From Pseudomonas sp. A34-9 (lineage in GTDB: Bacteria; Pseudomonadota; Gammaproteobacteria; Pseudomonadales; Pseudomonadaceae): DNA of 64,000 bases. The notes under the pieces were generated by a model. That model searched no databases. It saw nothing but the letters and a program-made list of their open reading frames with translations, and was not told the DNA's origin. Shown here in pieces: positions 27,487 to 36,964 of the stretch. The stretch covers positions 2,878,501 through 2,942,500 of the forward strand of contig NZ_CP119967.1 in assembly GCF_029543085.1 (NCBI RefSeq). The letters are read 5' to 3'. The position numbers and the translations under genes were made by a program. Numbering within the stretch: position 1 is the first letter of the stretch; every line of letters starts with the position of its first letter.

Positions 27487-28434
27487 TCAGAAAGCGTAGG
27501 GGATGCTGACTTTCGCCCACAACATTTCCCCTTCAGGCCGGTTTTCCACATCAAATTCCTTGGCCCAGCGAATCTCCGCGCTGGCGTACTTGAGGAAGGT
27601 GAAGTGCAGCGCCGGACCAATCGCGAACACCTTGCCGCGTACGCCGTCGTCGACGTCCTGGCCGGCGAACTGCACGGTGTGGCCGTACTGTTTGTCGTCG
27701 GTGGTTTGTTTGAGGTAGTAGCCGTTGACCCCGAGCATCAGGTCGTCGGTGATCTTGTAGCTGGCCGAATAATCGAAGTGGAAGATCTGCCCCGACTTGT
27801 AGTCGGTGTCCTTGTTCTTCTCGTTGAAGCTGTAGGTGGTCTTCATCGAGACTTCGGTGTTGTCAGTCGGCAACCAAGTGAACGAGAACAACGGCTTGTA
27901 GGTATAGAAATTGTTGCTGGTATTGGCCAGCCGATCGACGCTGTATTCGCCGGTCGGCACGGTGATTTCCACGGCGGCACCGAGGGTCAGGTTCTTGCCC
28001 ATGTCCCACAGAATGATCGGCGCGATGGTGGTGTCGCCCATGCCTTCGCGGGTGTCGCTGAGGCCGAACACCGAGACTTCCTGTTTCAGCCACGGCTGGG
28101 CGATGTAGCCGGCCAGGCGTCCGCCAAATATCCGCACAGGGCTCAGATAATCGAGGCGTGGAATGACGGCGGTGGACTCGATCTCGACATTGGGCACCTT
28201 GCCGCCCAGCGAGCTGATGTTGAGCTTGGTCGATTTGTAATGGTTGTAGTAGAGGTTGAACGCGACCATGTTCTCCGGAAGGCTGTCGACTTCCAGCGGC
28301 AGCATGAAGAAACCGTCGGTGCCGGGGCCGATGTTGTCGACGCCGGCTTCGGTGGCCAGCGCCGGTACGGTCACGGCGCAACCCAGCAACGAAAGGGCCA
28401 GGCGCAGGGTGGGTGTCGCGCGGTTCGGTTGCAT
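27487..28434 (-). CDS. SphA-like outer membrane channel (Phenol_MetA_deg family)
   Basis: About 315 residues with a signal peptide (LALSLLGCAVTVPALATEAG). The rest is amphipathic beta-strand typical of PF13557 outer-membrane proteins, with GVDNIGPGTDGFFMLPLEVD at the mature start and an aromatic C-terminal residue (VSIPYAF) needed for barrel assembly. Proteins of this kind include SphA, the sphingosine-induced porin of P. aeruginosa, which is also divergent from an AraC regulator. The substrate here is inferred only. GAGGA five bases before ATG 28434 decides the start. Terminal gene on its strand; a gap of about 250 bases, with nothing evident, separates it from the toxin-antitoxin pair. Confidence 0.82.
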   Translation of the reverse strand: MQPNRATPTLRLALSLLGCAVTVPALATEAGVDNIGPGTDGFFMLPLEVDSLPENMVAFNLYYNHYKSTKLNISSLGGKVPNVEIESTAVIPRLDYLSPVRIFGGRLAGYIAQPWLKQEVSVFGLSDTREGMGDTTIAPIILWDMGKNLTLGAAVEITVPTGEYSVDRLANTSNNFYTYKPLFSFTWLPTDNTEVSMKTTYSFNEKNKDTDYKSGQIFHFDYSASYKITDDLMLGVNGYYLKQTTDDKQYGHTVQFAGQDVDDGVRGKVFAIGPALHFTFLKYASAEIRWAKEFDVENRPEGEMLWAKVSIPYAF

Positions 28435-28633
28435 ATCCGTCCTCATTATTATTGTGTTTTGGGCGCAACGCCGGTACGCAGTACGCCCGGCCCCATAGAA
28501 ATAAGCGCTTGGCGCCCGGCGGGGCAGGGTATTGGCGGACAGTTAGGGGGACTTCTGCGGACAGTCGGCCCACCCTGTGCTAACTTCCATCGACATAACC
28601 GGTTACAAAAATAACAATCAAGCGTGATCCGGA

Positions 28634-29743
28634 ATGTCAGCCCCCATGAACGTAAAAGTCCAAGACCCGACCTTTGAACTGGCGCTGGTCTCGCCGTTCC
28701 TCCTGCAAACCCTCGCTGAAGTCGCGCAAAACAAGGGCATCGATCCCCAGAGCTTGTGCCGTGGGCTGGGTTTTACCCTTGAAGATCTGCAGGATCCGGC
28801 GCAGCGGATTTCCTATCGTCAGGCCGTGGCGATGATTCAGCGCGCACTCAAAGTGCTGCCCAATCAAGGCTTGGGGCTGTGGGTCGGCGCGCAGAACGTG
28901 CTCGGCACGCTGGGCCTGCTCGGGCATGTACTGTCGCTGTGCAAGACCTTGCGCGATGCCTTTGCCCTCGGAATTCGCCATCAACACACCTCGGGCGGGA
29001 TTGTGGTGTCGAGCGTCGATGTGGTCGCTGGCCAGGTGCATCTCGATGCCGAGTGCCGCTTGCCGTTCGCGGATGTGCAGGTGTTCGCGGTCGAGGAGTT
29101 TTTCGCCAGTCTGCTGGTGTACGGGCGGGCGTTGGTCGGGGCTGAGTTCAAGGCGATTGCCGTGGAGTTTGTGCACGCCGCGCCGGATTATCTGAGCGAA
29201 TACCACCGCCTGCTGGGGCCGGATGTGCGTTTCGGTTGCCTGTACAATCGCATGCTGATCGATGGGCAATGGCTGGACGTGCACCTGCCCAATCATCATT
29301 CGCTGGCGTTGCGTCAGGCTGTGGCATTGCTGGAGCTGGAAGCGGCGCAGGTGCATCAGAAACTCGATTTGATTCAGGCCGTGGAACGGGCGATTGCCCG
29401 GGACTTGAGCCGTGGTAGCCATATCGAAAAGATTGCCGGTGATTTGAATATGAGCAGCCGTACCTTGCGCCGGCGGTTGACCGAGCATGCACTGACGTTC
29501 GAGGCGCTGCTGGAGCAGGTGCGCCAGGCGCGGACCCTGAGTTTGCTGGCCAATCCGGATATGCCGATCGAGCGGATTACCGAAGAGGTTGGCTACAGCG
29601 ATGTGCGCAGTTTTCGCCGGGCGTTCAAGCGCTGGACGGGGATGAGCCCGAGTGCGTGGCGCAATGACGCTAACCCTCACCCCAGCCCTCTCCCAGAGGG
29701 AGAGGGGGCCGAGCGAGGTGTCCTGCGAGTTGCATCGACCTGA
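28634..29743 (+). CDS. AraC family regulator (SphR-like) with repeat-encoded tail
   Basis: A 369-residue regulator. The N-terminal arabinose-binding-like domain (PF12625 type, about 20-205) precedes two helix-turn-helix motifs (about 255-340: SHIEKIAGDLNMSSRTLRRR and MPIERITEEVGYSDVRSFRR, then AFKRWTGMSPSAWR). The divergent position opposite the SphA-like channel suggests it controls that gene, as SphR does SphA. The last 22 residues or so, from about 347 (PSPLPEGEGAERGVL), are translated from repeat element B, which starts at 29674. The domain itself is complete, so the protein is probably functional with a foreign tail. Confidence 0.88.
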   Translation: MSAPMNVKVQDPTFELALVSPFLLQTLAEVAQNKGIDPQSLCRGLGFTLEDLQDPAQRISYRQAVAMIQRALKVLPNQGLGLWVGAQNVLGTLGLLGHVLSLCKTLRDAFALGIRHQHTSGGIVVSSVDVVAGQVHLDAECRLPFADVQVFAVEEFFASLLVYGRALVGAEFKAIAVEFVHAAPDYLSEYHRLLGPDVRFGCLYNRMLIDGQWLDVHLPNHHSLALRQAVALLELEAAQVHQKLDLIQAVERAIARDLSRGSHIEKIAGDLNMSSRTLRRRLTEHALTFEALLEQVRQARTLSLLANPDMPIERITEEVGYSDVRSFRRAFKRWTGMSPSAWRNDANPHPSPLPEGEGAERGVLRVAST

Positions 29744-30057
29744 AAGATTGTGTCGATTATGGACTTGAGAGAGGGGGCCGACCGAGGTGTCTTGCGTGTT
29801 GCATCGACCTGAAAGGTTGTGTCGATTATGGCCTTGGGAGAGGGGGCCGAGCGAGGTGTCTTGCGAGTTGCATCGACCTGAAAGACTGTGTCGATTATGG
29901 ACTTGAGAGAGGGGGCCGAGCGAGGTGTCTTTCGTCATACAACGACCTGAAAGATTTTGTCGAATTTGGATTCGGTACAGCACTTTCAGGTCGGCGTATC
30001 TCCACAGCATCCCCCAATCAGTTCCCTCTCCCTCTGGGAGAGGGCTAGGGTGAGGGG
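29674..30057. repeat. composite hairpin-ended element, copy B (core 4 x 69 bp)
   Basis: The ends (29674-29710 and 30024-30057) are inverted copies with internal CCCTCTCCC/GGGAGAGGG hairpins, as in copies A, C and D. Four exact-length 69-base units run 29701-29769, 29770-29838, 29839-29907 and 29908-29976. Each starts AGAGGGGGCC and carries a TCGACCTGAAAG stretch; the fourth is the most diverged. A reading frame of over 500 codons on the opposite strand is an artefact of this repetition. It contains the araC stop codon and fills most of the gap before the peroxidase gene. Confidence 0.85.
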
Positions 30058-30132
30058 CTTTTGACTCCATCCAAACCCCCACAAATCCTCCGGCCACAGG
30101 TAAACTCCCGCGCACTTTCCCAAGGAGTTCAC

Positions 30133-31020
30133 ATGAGTTACTACCAGCCGGGCATTCTCGCCACCCCAGTTCCTGCACAAGCACGTCACCTGTTTTTCGC
30201 CCTGGAATCGGTTGCAGCACTGCCGCAGGCGATCGACAACCTGATGAATCAGGTGGACGGCCAGTCGGCGGTGGTCGGTTTCGGTGAGTCCCTGGTCAAG
30301 GCCCTCAACGTGCAGATCGACGGCCTGCGCAGCTTCCCGGCCATGACTGGTATTGGCGTGGAAAACCCGTCGACCCAGCACGCGCTGTGGGTGTGGCTGC
30401 ACGGCGTCGACCGTGGTGAACTGCTCAACCGCTGCAACGCCCTCGAAGCCGCACTGGCCCCGGCCCTGCGTCTGGTCGAAATGCAAGAGGCCTTCCGCCA
30501 CAAGGACGGCCACGACCTCACCGGTTATGAAGACGGCACCGAAAACCCGCACGACGAAGCCGCCATCGCGGCCGCCCTGCAAAGTACCGGCACTGACGGC
30601 ATGGTCGGCGGCAGCTTCGCCGCCATCCAGCAATGGCAGCACGATCTCAAGGGTTTCCATAAGCTGTCCGCCGAGGACAAAGACAACATCATGGGCCGTC
30701 GCCTCAGCGACAACGAAGAAATCGACGACGCCCCGGTCTCCGCCCACGTCAAACGCACCGCGCAGGAAAGTTTTGCGCCGCAAGCCTTCGTCGTGCGCCG
30801 TTCGATGCCGTGGATCGAAGGTGATCGCGCAGGCCTTATGTTCCTCGCTTTCGGCTTCTCGCTGGATGCTTTCGAAACGCAACTGCGGCGCATGAGCGGT
30901 CTGGAAGATGGCATCACCGATGGCCTCTACCGCATCAGCCGCCCGATCACTGGCGGCTACTACTGGTGCCCGCCGCTCAAGGACGGTCACCTCGATCTGC
31001 GCGCCTTGCGCATCGGCTGA
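30133..31020 (+). CDS. Dyp-type haem peroxidase
   Basis: A 295-residue dye-decolourising peroxidase, probably the cytosolic YfeX-like class since no signal peptide is seen. The family signature GXXDG appears as GYEDGTENP (about residue 137), bearing the distal Asp. A later His in the KRTAQESFAPQ / SRPITGGYYW half should bind haem iron. These enzymes use peroxide to oxidise dyes and phenolic or porphyrin substrates. AAGGAG at 30122-30127 sets the start; the upstream frame extension comes from the repeat. It is followed 24 bases later by the oxidoreductase gene, probably in the same transcript. Confidence 0.92.
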   Translation: MSYYQPGILATPVPAQARHLFFALESVAALPQAIDNLMNQVDGQSAVVGFGESLVKALNVQIDGLRSFPAMTGIGVENPSTQHALWVWLHGVDRGELLNRCNALEAALAPALRLVEMQEAFRHKDGHDLTGYEDGTENPHDEAAIAAALQSTGTDGMVGGSFAAIQQWQHDLKGFHKLSAEDKDNIMGRRLSDNEEIDDAPVSAHVKRTAQESFAPQAFVVRRSMPWIEGDRAGLMFLAFGFSLDAFETQLRRMSGLEDGITDGLYRISRPITGGYYWCPPLKDGHLDLRALRIG

Positions 31021-31044
31021 TCTTCACAATAAAAGGGAGCAACA

Positions 31045-32013
31045 ATGAATGTAGTGCGGTGGGGCATGATCGGTTGCGGTGACGTTACCGAACGCAAGAG
31101 CGGGCCGGCCTTTTACAAAGCTCCCGGTTCGGCATTGGTGGCGGTGATGAGCCGACGGCTCGAGGCGGTAACCGATTACGCCGCGCGCCACGGCATTGAA
31201 CGGGTCTACACCGACGTCGATGCGCTGATCAACGATCCCGAGGTGGACGCGGTGTACATCGCCACACCACCCGACAGCCACCACGCCTACAGCCTGAAAG
31301 TCGCCGCCGCCGGCAAACATTGCTGCGTGGAAAAACCGATGGCGCTGCATGCCGGGCAAAGCCGCGAGATGCAGCAGGCGTTTGCCGAGGCGGGTTTGCA
31401 CCTGTTCGTTTCCTACTATCGCCGTTCGTTGCCGCGCTTTGCGCAGGTGCGGCAATGGTTGGAGGAGGGGCGCATTGGTGATGTCCGGCATTTGAGCTGG
31501 ACGCTGACCAAGGCACCTTCAGCGGCGGATCTGGACGGCAGCAACAACTGGCGCACCGATCCTGCAGTGGCCGGTGGCGGTTATTTTGCCGACCTCGCCA
31601 GTCATGGCTTTGACCTGTTCCAGTACCTGCTCGGCGATATTGTCGAGGTCGCCGGTTTCACCGCGCGTCAGGCTGGTTTGTATGCAGCCGAAGACGCCGT
31701 CAGCGCCAGTTGGCGATTTGCCTCCGGGGCGCTGGGGATGGGCTGCTGGAGCTTTGTCGCAGATCGGCGCGAAGATCGGGTCGAAATCATCGGCAGCCTC
31801 GGACGGATCAGTTTTTCCGTGTTTGATGAGCATCCCGTGCAGTTGCATGCCGACGAAACCATCAGCCTGGAAATCCCCCATCACGAACACATCCAGTGGC
31901 ATCACGTGTTGGGCATGAATGCGCACATTTGTGGCGATTCACAACATCCTGCCATCGCCGCACAAGCCTTAAAAACTGACTGGATCATGGATCAAATCCT
32001 CAAACGCCAGTAG
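31045..32013 (+). CDS. Gfo/Idh/MocA family oxidoreductase
   Basis: A 322-residue NAD(P)-dependent dehydrogenase. The N-terminal Rossmann fold begins VRWGMIGCGDVTERKSGPAF, and the family's EKP motif appears as CCVEKPMALHAGQ (about residues 95-105). The C-terminal alpha/beta domain carries GGYFADLASHGFDLFQYLLG, where the conserved His normally lies at the active site. Members act on sugars, inositols and related polyols; the substrate cannot be told from sequence. GGGAGC lies before the ATG. Confidence 0.9.
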   Translation: MNVVRWGMIGCGDVTERKSGPAFYKAPGSALVAVMSRRLEAVTDYAARHGIERVYTDVDALINDPEVDAVYIATPPDSHHAYSLKVAAAGKHCCVEKPMALHAGQSREMQQAFAEAGLHLFVSYYRRSLPRFAQVRQWLEEGRIGDVRHLSWTLTKAPSAADLDGSNNWRTDPAVAGGGYFADLASHGFDLFQYLLGDIVEVAGFTARQAGLYAAEDAVSASWRFASGALGMGCWSFVADRREDRVEIIGSLGRISFSVFDEHPVQLHADETISLEIPHHEHIQWHHVLGMNAHICGDSQHPAIAAQALKTDWIMDQILKRQ

Positions 32014-32026
32014 TACGCAATTCCCC

Positions 32027-32115
32027 TGTAGGAGTGAGCCTGCTCGCGATAGCGGAGTGTCAGACACCGGATTCGTCTCTGATGCACCGCTATCGCGAGC
32101 AGGCTCACTCCTACA
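32027..32115. repeat. REPIN after the oxidoreductase gene
   Basis: TGTAGGAGTGAGCCTGCTCG faces its inverted copy ending CTCACTCCTACA, with CGCGATAGCGG cores and a spacer of about 30 bases. Confidence 0.85.
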
Positions 32116-32170
32116 AAAAGCGATCATGTTAAGCATCTAAGGTTATGCCCATTCGGTATTTCTCAACCTT

Positions 32171-32210
32171 GTCATAACAACTCTAAGATCACGTCATAAC
32201 TCGTTATGAC
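32171..32210. promoter_or_regulatory. putative GntR operator
   Basis: GTCATAACTCGTTATGAC (32193-32210) is a perfect eight-base inverted repeat with a two-base centre. A further half-site GTCATAAC lies at 32171-32178, 22 bases (two helical turns) upstream. The palindrome covers the ATG at 32206, so binding by the adjacent regulator would be autoregulatory. The pairing is seen; the binding is inferred. Confidence 0.6.
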
Positions 32211-32223
32211 AAGTGATCCCGTG

Positions 32224-32976
32224 ATGACCGATAACGTTCTATCGCTTTCCAGCGTGCCGCTGCACACCCAACTGCGCGATGTCCTCCGTGCACGCATCCT
32301 CGACGGCGAATACCCGCAAGACAGCCAGATGCCTTCTGAAAGCGAGCTCGGCGCGCTGTTCAAAGTCAGCCGCATTACCGTGCGCCAGGCACTCGGCGAT
32401 CTGCAAAAGGAAGGGCTGATCTTCAAGATCCACGGCAAAGGCACCTTCGTCGCCAAACCGAAAACCTTTCAAAACGTCAGCAGCCTGCAAGGCCTCGCCG
32501 AGTCGATGACCGGGCGTGGCTACGAGGTGATCAACCGCCTGCGCAGCTTCAAATTCATCCCGGCCGACAAGCGCGTCGCCGAGCGTTTGCAGGTCGCCGA
32601 GGGCGAGACCGTGGCGCAGATCAAACGCGTACGCCTGATCAATCGTGAGCCGATCTCGCTGGAAATCACCTACCTGCCCAAAACCGTCGGTGAGCGCCTG
32701 GAGAAGGCCGATCTGGTCACCCGCGATATTTTCCTGATCCTCGAAAACGACTGCGGCATCGCCCTTGGCCATGCGGATCTGGCCATCGACGCGGTGCTGG
32801 CCGACAGCGACCTGACCCAGGCGCTGAACGTCGAAGCGGGTTCGCCGATCATGCGCATCGAGCGTTTGACTCACGACGCGCAGGGCCAGCCGCTGGACTT
32901 CGAACACCTTTACTACCGTGGCGATGCGTTCCAGTACCGCCTGCGGATCGACCGGCAAAAAGGGGAGCAGGCATGA
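32224..32976 (+). CDS. GntR family regulator with UTRA domain
   Basis: About 250 residues. The N-terminal winged helix (QLRDVLRARILDGEYPQDSQ, PSESELGALFKVSRITVRQA) is followed by a UTRA ligand domain (about 95-245) that in relatives binds small metabolites. It heads the operon that follows and overlaps the next gene by ATGA, so it is transcribed with the genes it probably controls. An in-frame ATG at 32206 lies inside the putative operator and would add six residues; I prefer 32224, although neither start has a strong ribosome site. Confidence 0.88.
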   Translation: MTDNVLSLSSVPLHTQLRDVLRARILDGEYPQDSQMPSESELGALFKVSRITVRQALGDLQKEGLIFKIHGKGTFVAKPKTFQNVSSLQGLAESMTGRGYEVINRLRSFKFIPADKRVAERLQVAEGETVAQIKRVRLINREPISLEITYLPKTVGERLEKADLVTRDIFLILENDCGIALGHADLAIDAVLADSDLTQALNVEAGSPIMRIERLTHDAQGQPLDFEHLYYRGDAFQYRLRIDRQKGEQA

Positions 32977-34703
32977 CCCGCAACGTTCTCGAACAGGAAT
33001 ACGACATCGTCGTCATTGGTGGCGGCACCGCAGGCCCGATGGCCGCGATCAAGGCCAAGGAAAAGAACCGTGATCTGCGGGTGTTGCTGGTCGACAAGGC
33101 CAACGTCAAACGCAGCGGCGCGATCAGCATGGGCATGGACGGTTTGAACAACGCGATCATTCCCGGCCACTCGACACCGGAGCAATACACCAAGGAAATC
33201 ACCATCGCCAACGACGGCATTGTCAATCAGGCCGCCGTTTACGCCTATGCCACGCACAGCTTCGAAACCATCGAGCAGCTCGACCGCTGGGGCGTGAAGT
33301 TCGAGAAGGACGAAACCGGCGATTACGCGGTGAAAAAAGTCCACCACATGGGTGCCTACGTGCTGCCGATGCCGGAAGGGCACGACATCAAAAAAGTCCT
33401 CTATCGCCAGTTGAAACGCGCACGGGTGAGCATCACCAATCGCCTCGTTTGCACGCGGTTGCTGACCGACGAGGAGGGCACCGTCAACGGTGTGATGGGC
33501 TTCGATTGCCGCACCGCCGATTTCCATGTGATCAAGGCCAAAGCGGTGATCCTCGCCTGTGGCGCGGCCGGGCGCCTCGGTTTGCCGTCGTCGGGCTACC
33601 TGATGGGCACCTACGAAAACCCGACCAATGCCGGCGACGGCTACGCGATGGCGTATCACGCGGGCGCTGAACTGGCCAACCTCGAGTGCTTCCAGATCAA
33701 CCCGCTGATCAAGGATTACAACGGCCCGGCCTGCGCTTATGTCACCGGCCCGCTGGGTGGCTACACCGCCAACAACAAGGGTGAACGCTTCATCGAGTGC
33801 GACTACTGGAGCGGGCAGATGATGTGGGAGTTTCACCAGGAACTGGAGAGCGGCAACGGCCCGGTGTTCCTCAAGCTCGATCACTTGGCGGAAGAAACCA
33901 TCCAGAACATCGAGGAGATTCTGCACAGCAACGAACGCCCGAGTCGCGGCCAGTTTCACGCCAATCGCGGTACCGATTACCGCACCCAGATGGTCGAGAT
34001 GCACATCTCCGAAATCGGCTTTTGCAGCGGGCACTCGGCGTCCGGCGTGTGGGTCAACGAACGTGCCGAGACTTCGGTGAAAGGCTTGTACTCGGCTGGA
34101 GACATGGCGGCCGTGCCGCACAACTACATGCTCGGCGCGTTCACCTACGGCTGGTTTGCCGGGCATAACGCTGCAGACTTTGTCGCCGGTCGCGAGTTTT
34201 CTGCGCTGGATGCCGCGCAGATCGAACAGGAAAAGGCCCGGGTCTACGCACCGCTGGATCGTCAACACGGTCTGCCACCGGCGCAGGTCGAGTACAAGTT
34301 GCGGCGCTTCGTTAACGACTACCTGCAACCGCCAAAAGTGACCAAAAAAATGCAGATCGGCCTGCAGCGCTTCAGCGACATCGAACGCGATCTCGAGCAG
34401 ATGAAAGCCAACAACGCCCACGAACTGATGCGCGCGATGGAAACCAGCGTGATCCGCGACTGCGCCGAAATGGCCGCCCGCGCGTCGTTGTTTCGCGCTG
34501 AAAGCCGTTGGGGCCTGTACCACTATCGCGTCGATCACCCGCAGCGCAACGACAGCGAATGGTTCTGCCATTGCCACCTGAAGAAGGGCGAGGACGGCCA
34601 GATGACCAGTTTCAAGAAGCCCGTCGAGCCTTACATCATCCCGCTCGATGCCGAAGAAATGCAGGCCTACGACCGTTTGCGAGTCGGTGCCTTTGCCGCG
34701 TGA
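32973..34703 (+). CDS. AprA-like FAD flavoprotein (fumarate reductase/APS reductase family)
   Basis: A 576-residue FAD enzyme. The dinucleotide fold is YDIVVIGGGTAGPMAAIKAK; the family stretch RSGAISMGMDGLNNAI resembles AprA of adenylylsulfate reductase; the second FAD block is GLYSAGDMAAVPHNYMLGAF. The C-terminal helical domain (about 430-576) is that of the succinate dehydrogenase/fumarate reductase flavoprotein family. The next gene encodes an AprB-like ferredoxin, giving an AprAB-type pair. Dissimilatory APS reductase itself is not expected in this organism, and no sat or qmo genes are nearby, so another sulfur or oxyanion substrate is possible. Substrate unknown. Confidence 0.85.
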   Translation: MTRNVLEQEYDIVVIGGGTAGPMAAIKAKEKNRDLRVLLVDKANVKRSGAISMGMDGLNNAIIPGHSTPEQYTKEITIANDGIVNQAAVYAYATHSFETIEQLDRWGVKFEKDETGDYAVKKVHHMGAYVLPMPEGHDIKKVLYRQLKRARVSITNRLVCTRLLTDEEGTVNGVMGFDCRTADFHVIKAKAVILACGAAGRLGLPSSGYLMGTYENPTNAGDGYAMAYHAGAELANLECFQINPLIKDYNGPACAYVTGPLGGYTANNKGERFIECDYWSGQMMWEFHQELESGNGPVFLKLDHLAEETIQNIEEILHSNERPSRGQFHANRGTDYRTQMVEMHISEIGFCSGHSASGVWVNERAETSVKGLYSAGDMAAVPHNYMLGAFTYGWFAGHNAADFVAGREFSALDAAQIEQEKARVYAPLDRQHGLPPAQVEYKLRRFVNDYLQPPKVTKKMQIGLQRFSDIERDLEQMKANNAHELMRAMETSVIRDCAEMAARASLFRAESRWGLYHYRVDHPQRNDSEWFCHCHLKKGEDGQMTSFKKPVEPYIIPLDAEEMQAYDRLRVGAFAA

Positions 34704-34730
34704 TGCATCACTGAAAAGAGAGTCCGAACC

Positions 34731-34976
34731 ATGGCCTATCAAGCCCAGGAAATCTTCTTCCGCTCCAATGCCCCCGTCACCGTGGACGAGGACAAATGCA
34801 TCGCCGAAAAGGGCTGCACCGTGTGTGTCGATGTCTGCCCGATGGACTTGCTGGCAATCAACCCGGCAACGCAGAAGGCCTATATGGCGTTCGATGAATG
34901 CTGGTACTGCATGCCGTGCGAGAAGGATTGCCCGACCGGAGCCGTCAAGGTCGACATCCCCTATTTATTGCGTTGA
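34731..34976 (+). CDS. AprB-like ferredoxin with two [4Fe-4S] motifs
   Basis: An 81-residue ferredoxin. The first cluster motif is C-x5-C-x2-C-x3-CP (CIAEKGCTVCVDVCP) and the second C-x2-C-x2-C-x3-CP (CWYCMPCEKDCPTGAVKVD). The second motif and the aromatic residues around it resemble AprB, the electron-transfer subunit of APS reductase, though this protein lacks AprB's longer C-terminal arm. It lies 27 bases after the flavoprotein gene with AAGAGAG before its ATG, so the two are likely a complex. Confidence 0.88.
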   Translation: MAYQAQEIFFRSNAPVTVDEDKCIAEKGCTVCVDVCPMDLLAINPATQKAYMAFDECWYCMPCEKDCPTGAVKVDIPYLLR

Positions 34977-34987
34977 AACCCGATCCC

Positions 34988-35073
34988 TGTAGGAGTTGCC
35001 GAAGGCTGCGATCTTTTGACTTATGTTTTTTCAGATCAAGATCAAAAGATCGCAGCCTTCGGCAGCTCCTACA
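34988..35073. repeat. REPIN-like inverted pair within the AprAB-ABC operon
   Basis: TGTAGGAGTTGCCGAAGGCT with GCGATCTTTTGA faces its inverted copy (AAAAGATCGCAGCCTTCGGC). It lies between the ferredoxin gene and the binding-protein gene. Confidence 0.85.
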
Positions 35074-35204
35074 GGGGATTTGTGGCAAGCCATTAGCTAT
35101 CCGGCAACCCCGGACGCTGGAAAGACCGAAAACCCCTCGTTTCCCACCGCGCCCTGATCGCGGCGGAGACGAACAGCCAATAAATGATTCGAGGGGAAAC
35201 AACC

Positions 35205-36608
35205 ATGTTGCGTGCAGCAATCGCCGGTCTGGTACTGGCTTCGTTTACGTTGTCGGCCTCGGCCGAAACCATCCGCATTGCCATCGGCACCCAGGACACC
35301 ACCATCAACTGCGCCGCCGGCGGGCTGTTGATTCGTGAACTCGGCCTGCTCGACAAGTACCTGCCCCACGACGGCGCCTACAAAGACGCCAAGTACGACG
35401 TGCAGTGGAAAAACTTCACCAGCGGCGCACCGCTGACCAACGAGATGGTCGCCGGCAAACTCGACTTCGGCGCCATGGCCGATTTCCCCGGTGCGTTCAA
35501 CGGTGTCGCGTTCGAAACCGCCGGCAAGCACAGCCTGTTTATCAGCGTGTTGTCGGGCAGCATCAAGGGCAGCGGCAACGGCATCGTCGTGCCGAGCGCG
35601 TCGGGCGTGCAGTCGCTGAGCGAACTCAAGGGCAAGACCATTTCCGTGCCGTTCGCTTCGACTGCGCACGGCATGTTGCTGCGTGCCGTGGCGGCGCAGG
35701 GCTGGGATCCACTGAAGGATGTGAACATCATCGCCCAGCCGCCGGAAGTTGCCGGCTCCGCGTTGCAGGCCGGCAAGATCGACGCTCACGCCGATTTTGT
35801 GCCGTTCGCCGAACTGTTCCCGAGCCGTGGTTTCGCCCGCAAGATCTACGACGGCGCCCAGGCCAATGCGCCGACGTTCCATGGTGCGCTGGTGGATCAG
35901 GCGTATGCGAAGAAGTACCCGGAAGTCGTCGTCGCCTATTTGCGCGCGAGCATCGAGGCCAATCAACTGTTGGCCGCTGAGCCGGAGAAGTACAGCGAGC
36001 TGATCGCTAAAGTCACCGGCGTCGATGCCGAAGTGAACTACCTGTTTCATGGCCCGCTCGGCGTGCAGACCCGCGACCTGAGCTGGAAGCCTGAATATCG
36101 TCAGGCAGTCGGCACGGCTATCGATACGTTGAAGTTGCTGAAGAAGGCTGATCGTGGCCTCGACCTCAACACCTTCATTGACGATCAATACATTCGTGCG
36201 GCGTTCAAGGCGTCGGGCCTGGATTACACCGCACAACTGGCCAACTACACGCAGACACCGCTGAAGGCCACGGATGCCGCCACCGGCAAAGCGATCACTG
36301 ACTTTAGCCATGTCGCCGAAATCTGGGTGCGCGGTGAGGACAAGGTGCGCCAATACGCCTCGGCGGAAGCGGCCTTCACCGCGCTCGCCGCGTTGAAGCA
36401 GGAAGGCAAAAGCATCCGTGCGGTGTATGCACAGGCCAGTGACAGCGGGATCAAGTTGCTCGCGGAGCAGGCGTGGTTTGCCAGTGATGCGAAGGGGCGC
36501 CTGAGTGCGTTTCTGCTTAAGGGGCAGGCGCAGCAATTTGCCTCGGCGCAGGGTGGCAAGGTTTTCGATTTCACCGATGCCACGACCCAGGCCGTCGCCA
36601 CCCGCTAA
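35205..36608 (+). CDS. ABC transporter substrate-binding protein (sulfonate/nitrate type) with NosL-like C-terminal domain
   Basis: A 467-residue periplasmic protein. The signal peptide is MLRAAIAGLVLASFTLSASA. Residues of about 21-340 form an SsuA/TauA/NMT1-like binding domain (IRIAIGTQDTTINCAAGGLL, LDFGAMADFPGAFNG). That family is usually about 320-340 residues, so the extra 120 are unusual. The extension (about 365-460) reads like NosL: VRQYASAEAAFTALAALK, IRAVYAQ, AEQAWFASDAKGRLSAFLLK, FASAQGGKVFDF. The copper-ligand region of true NosL is not evident. The fusion call is mine from pattern likeness. GAGGGG before ATG 35205 sets the start. Confidence 0.85.
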   Translation: MLRAAIAGLVLASFTLSASAETIRIAIGTQDTTINCAAGGLLIRELGLLDKYLPHDGAYKDAKYDVQWKNFTSGAPLTNEMVAGKLDFGAMADFPGAFNGVAFETAGKHSLFISVLSGSIKGSGNGIVVPSASGVQSLSELKGKTISVPFASTAHGMLLRAVAAQGWDPLKDVNIIAQPPEVAGSALQAGKIDAHADFVPFAELFPSRGFARKIYDGAQANAPTFHGALVDQAYAKKYPEVVVAYLRASIEANQLLAAEPEKYSELIAKVTGVDAEVNYLFHGPLGVQTRDLSWKPEYRQAVGTAIDTLKLLKKADRGLDLNTFIDDQYIRAAFKASGLDYTAQLANYTQTPLKATDAATGKAITDFSHVAEIWVRGEDKVRQYASAEAAFTALAALKQEGKSIRAVYAQASDSGIKLLAEQAWFASDAKGRLSAFLLKGQAQQFASAQGGKVFDFTDATTQAVATR

Positions 36609-36623
36609 TTGAAGATCAAGAGC

Positions 36624-36920
36624 CCCTCACCCTAGCCCTCTCCCGGAGGGAGAGGGGACTGACCGAGGTGTTTGGGCGAGGTACGCCGACCTGAAATACC
36701 GAGCCGAACTCAGGTTTGAAAAGCATGAGGATGGGTTCGTTATTGAGCCGGACTCAGGTTTTGAAAAGCATGAAGATTGGCTCCTTCTTGAGCCGAACTC
36801 AGGTTTTGAAAGGCATGAAGATCGGCTCTCTCTTGAGCCGAACTCAGGTTTGCAAGCAACGAAGATCGGCTCCCTTTCCCCCTCGCCCCCCTTGGGGGGA
36901 GAGGGCTGGGGTGAGGGGGG
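36624..36920. repeat. composite hairpin-ended element, copy C (core 4 x 45 bp)
   Basis: The left end (from 36624) is the same hairpin end as in copies A, B and D; the right end (to 36920) is a diverged version with CGCCCCCCTTGGGGGG. The core has four units of 44-45 bases (36701-36744, 36745-36789, 36790-36834, 36835-36879) built on GAGCCGAACTCAGGTTTTGA. It fills the gap between the binding-protein and permease genes and creates a false N-terminal extension of the permease frame. Confidence 0.85.
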
Positions 36921-36964
36921 TAAATCTCAGCCACAACACAGATCCAGAACCGGAAACCCGATCC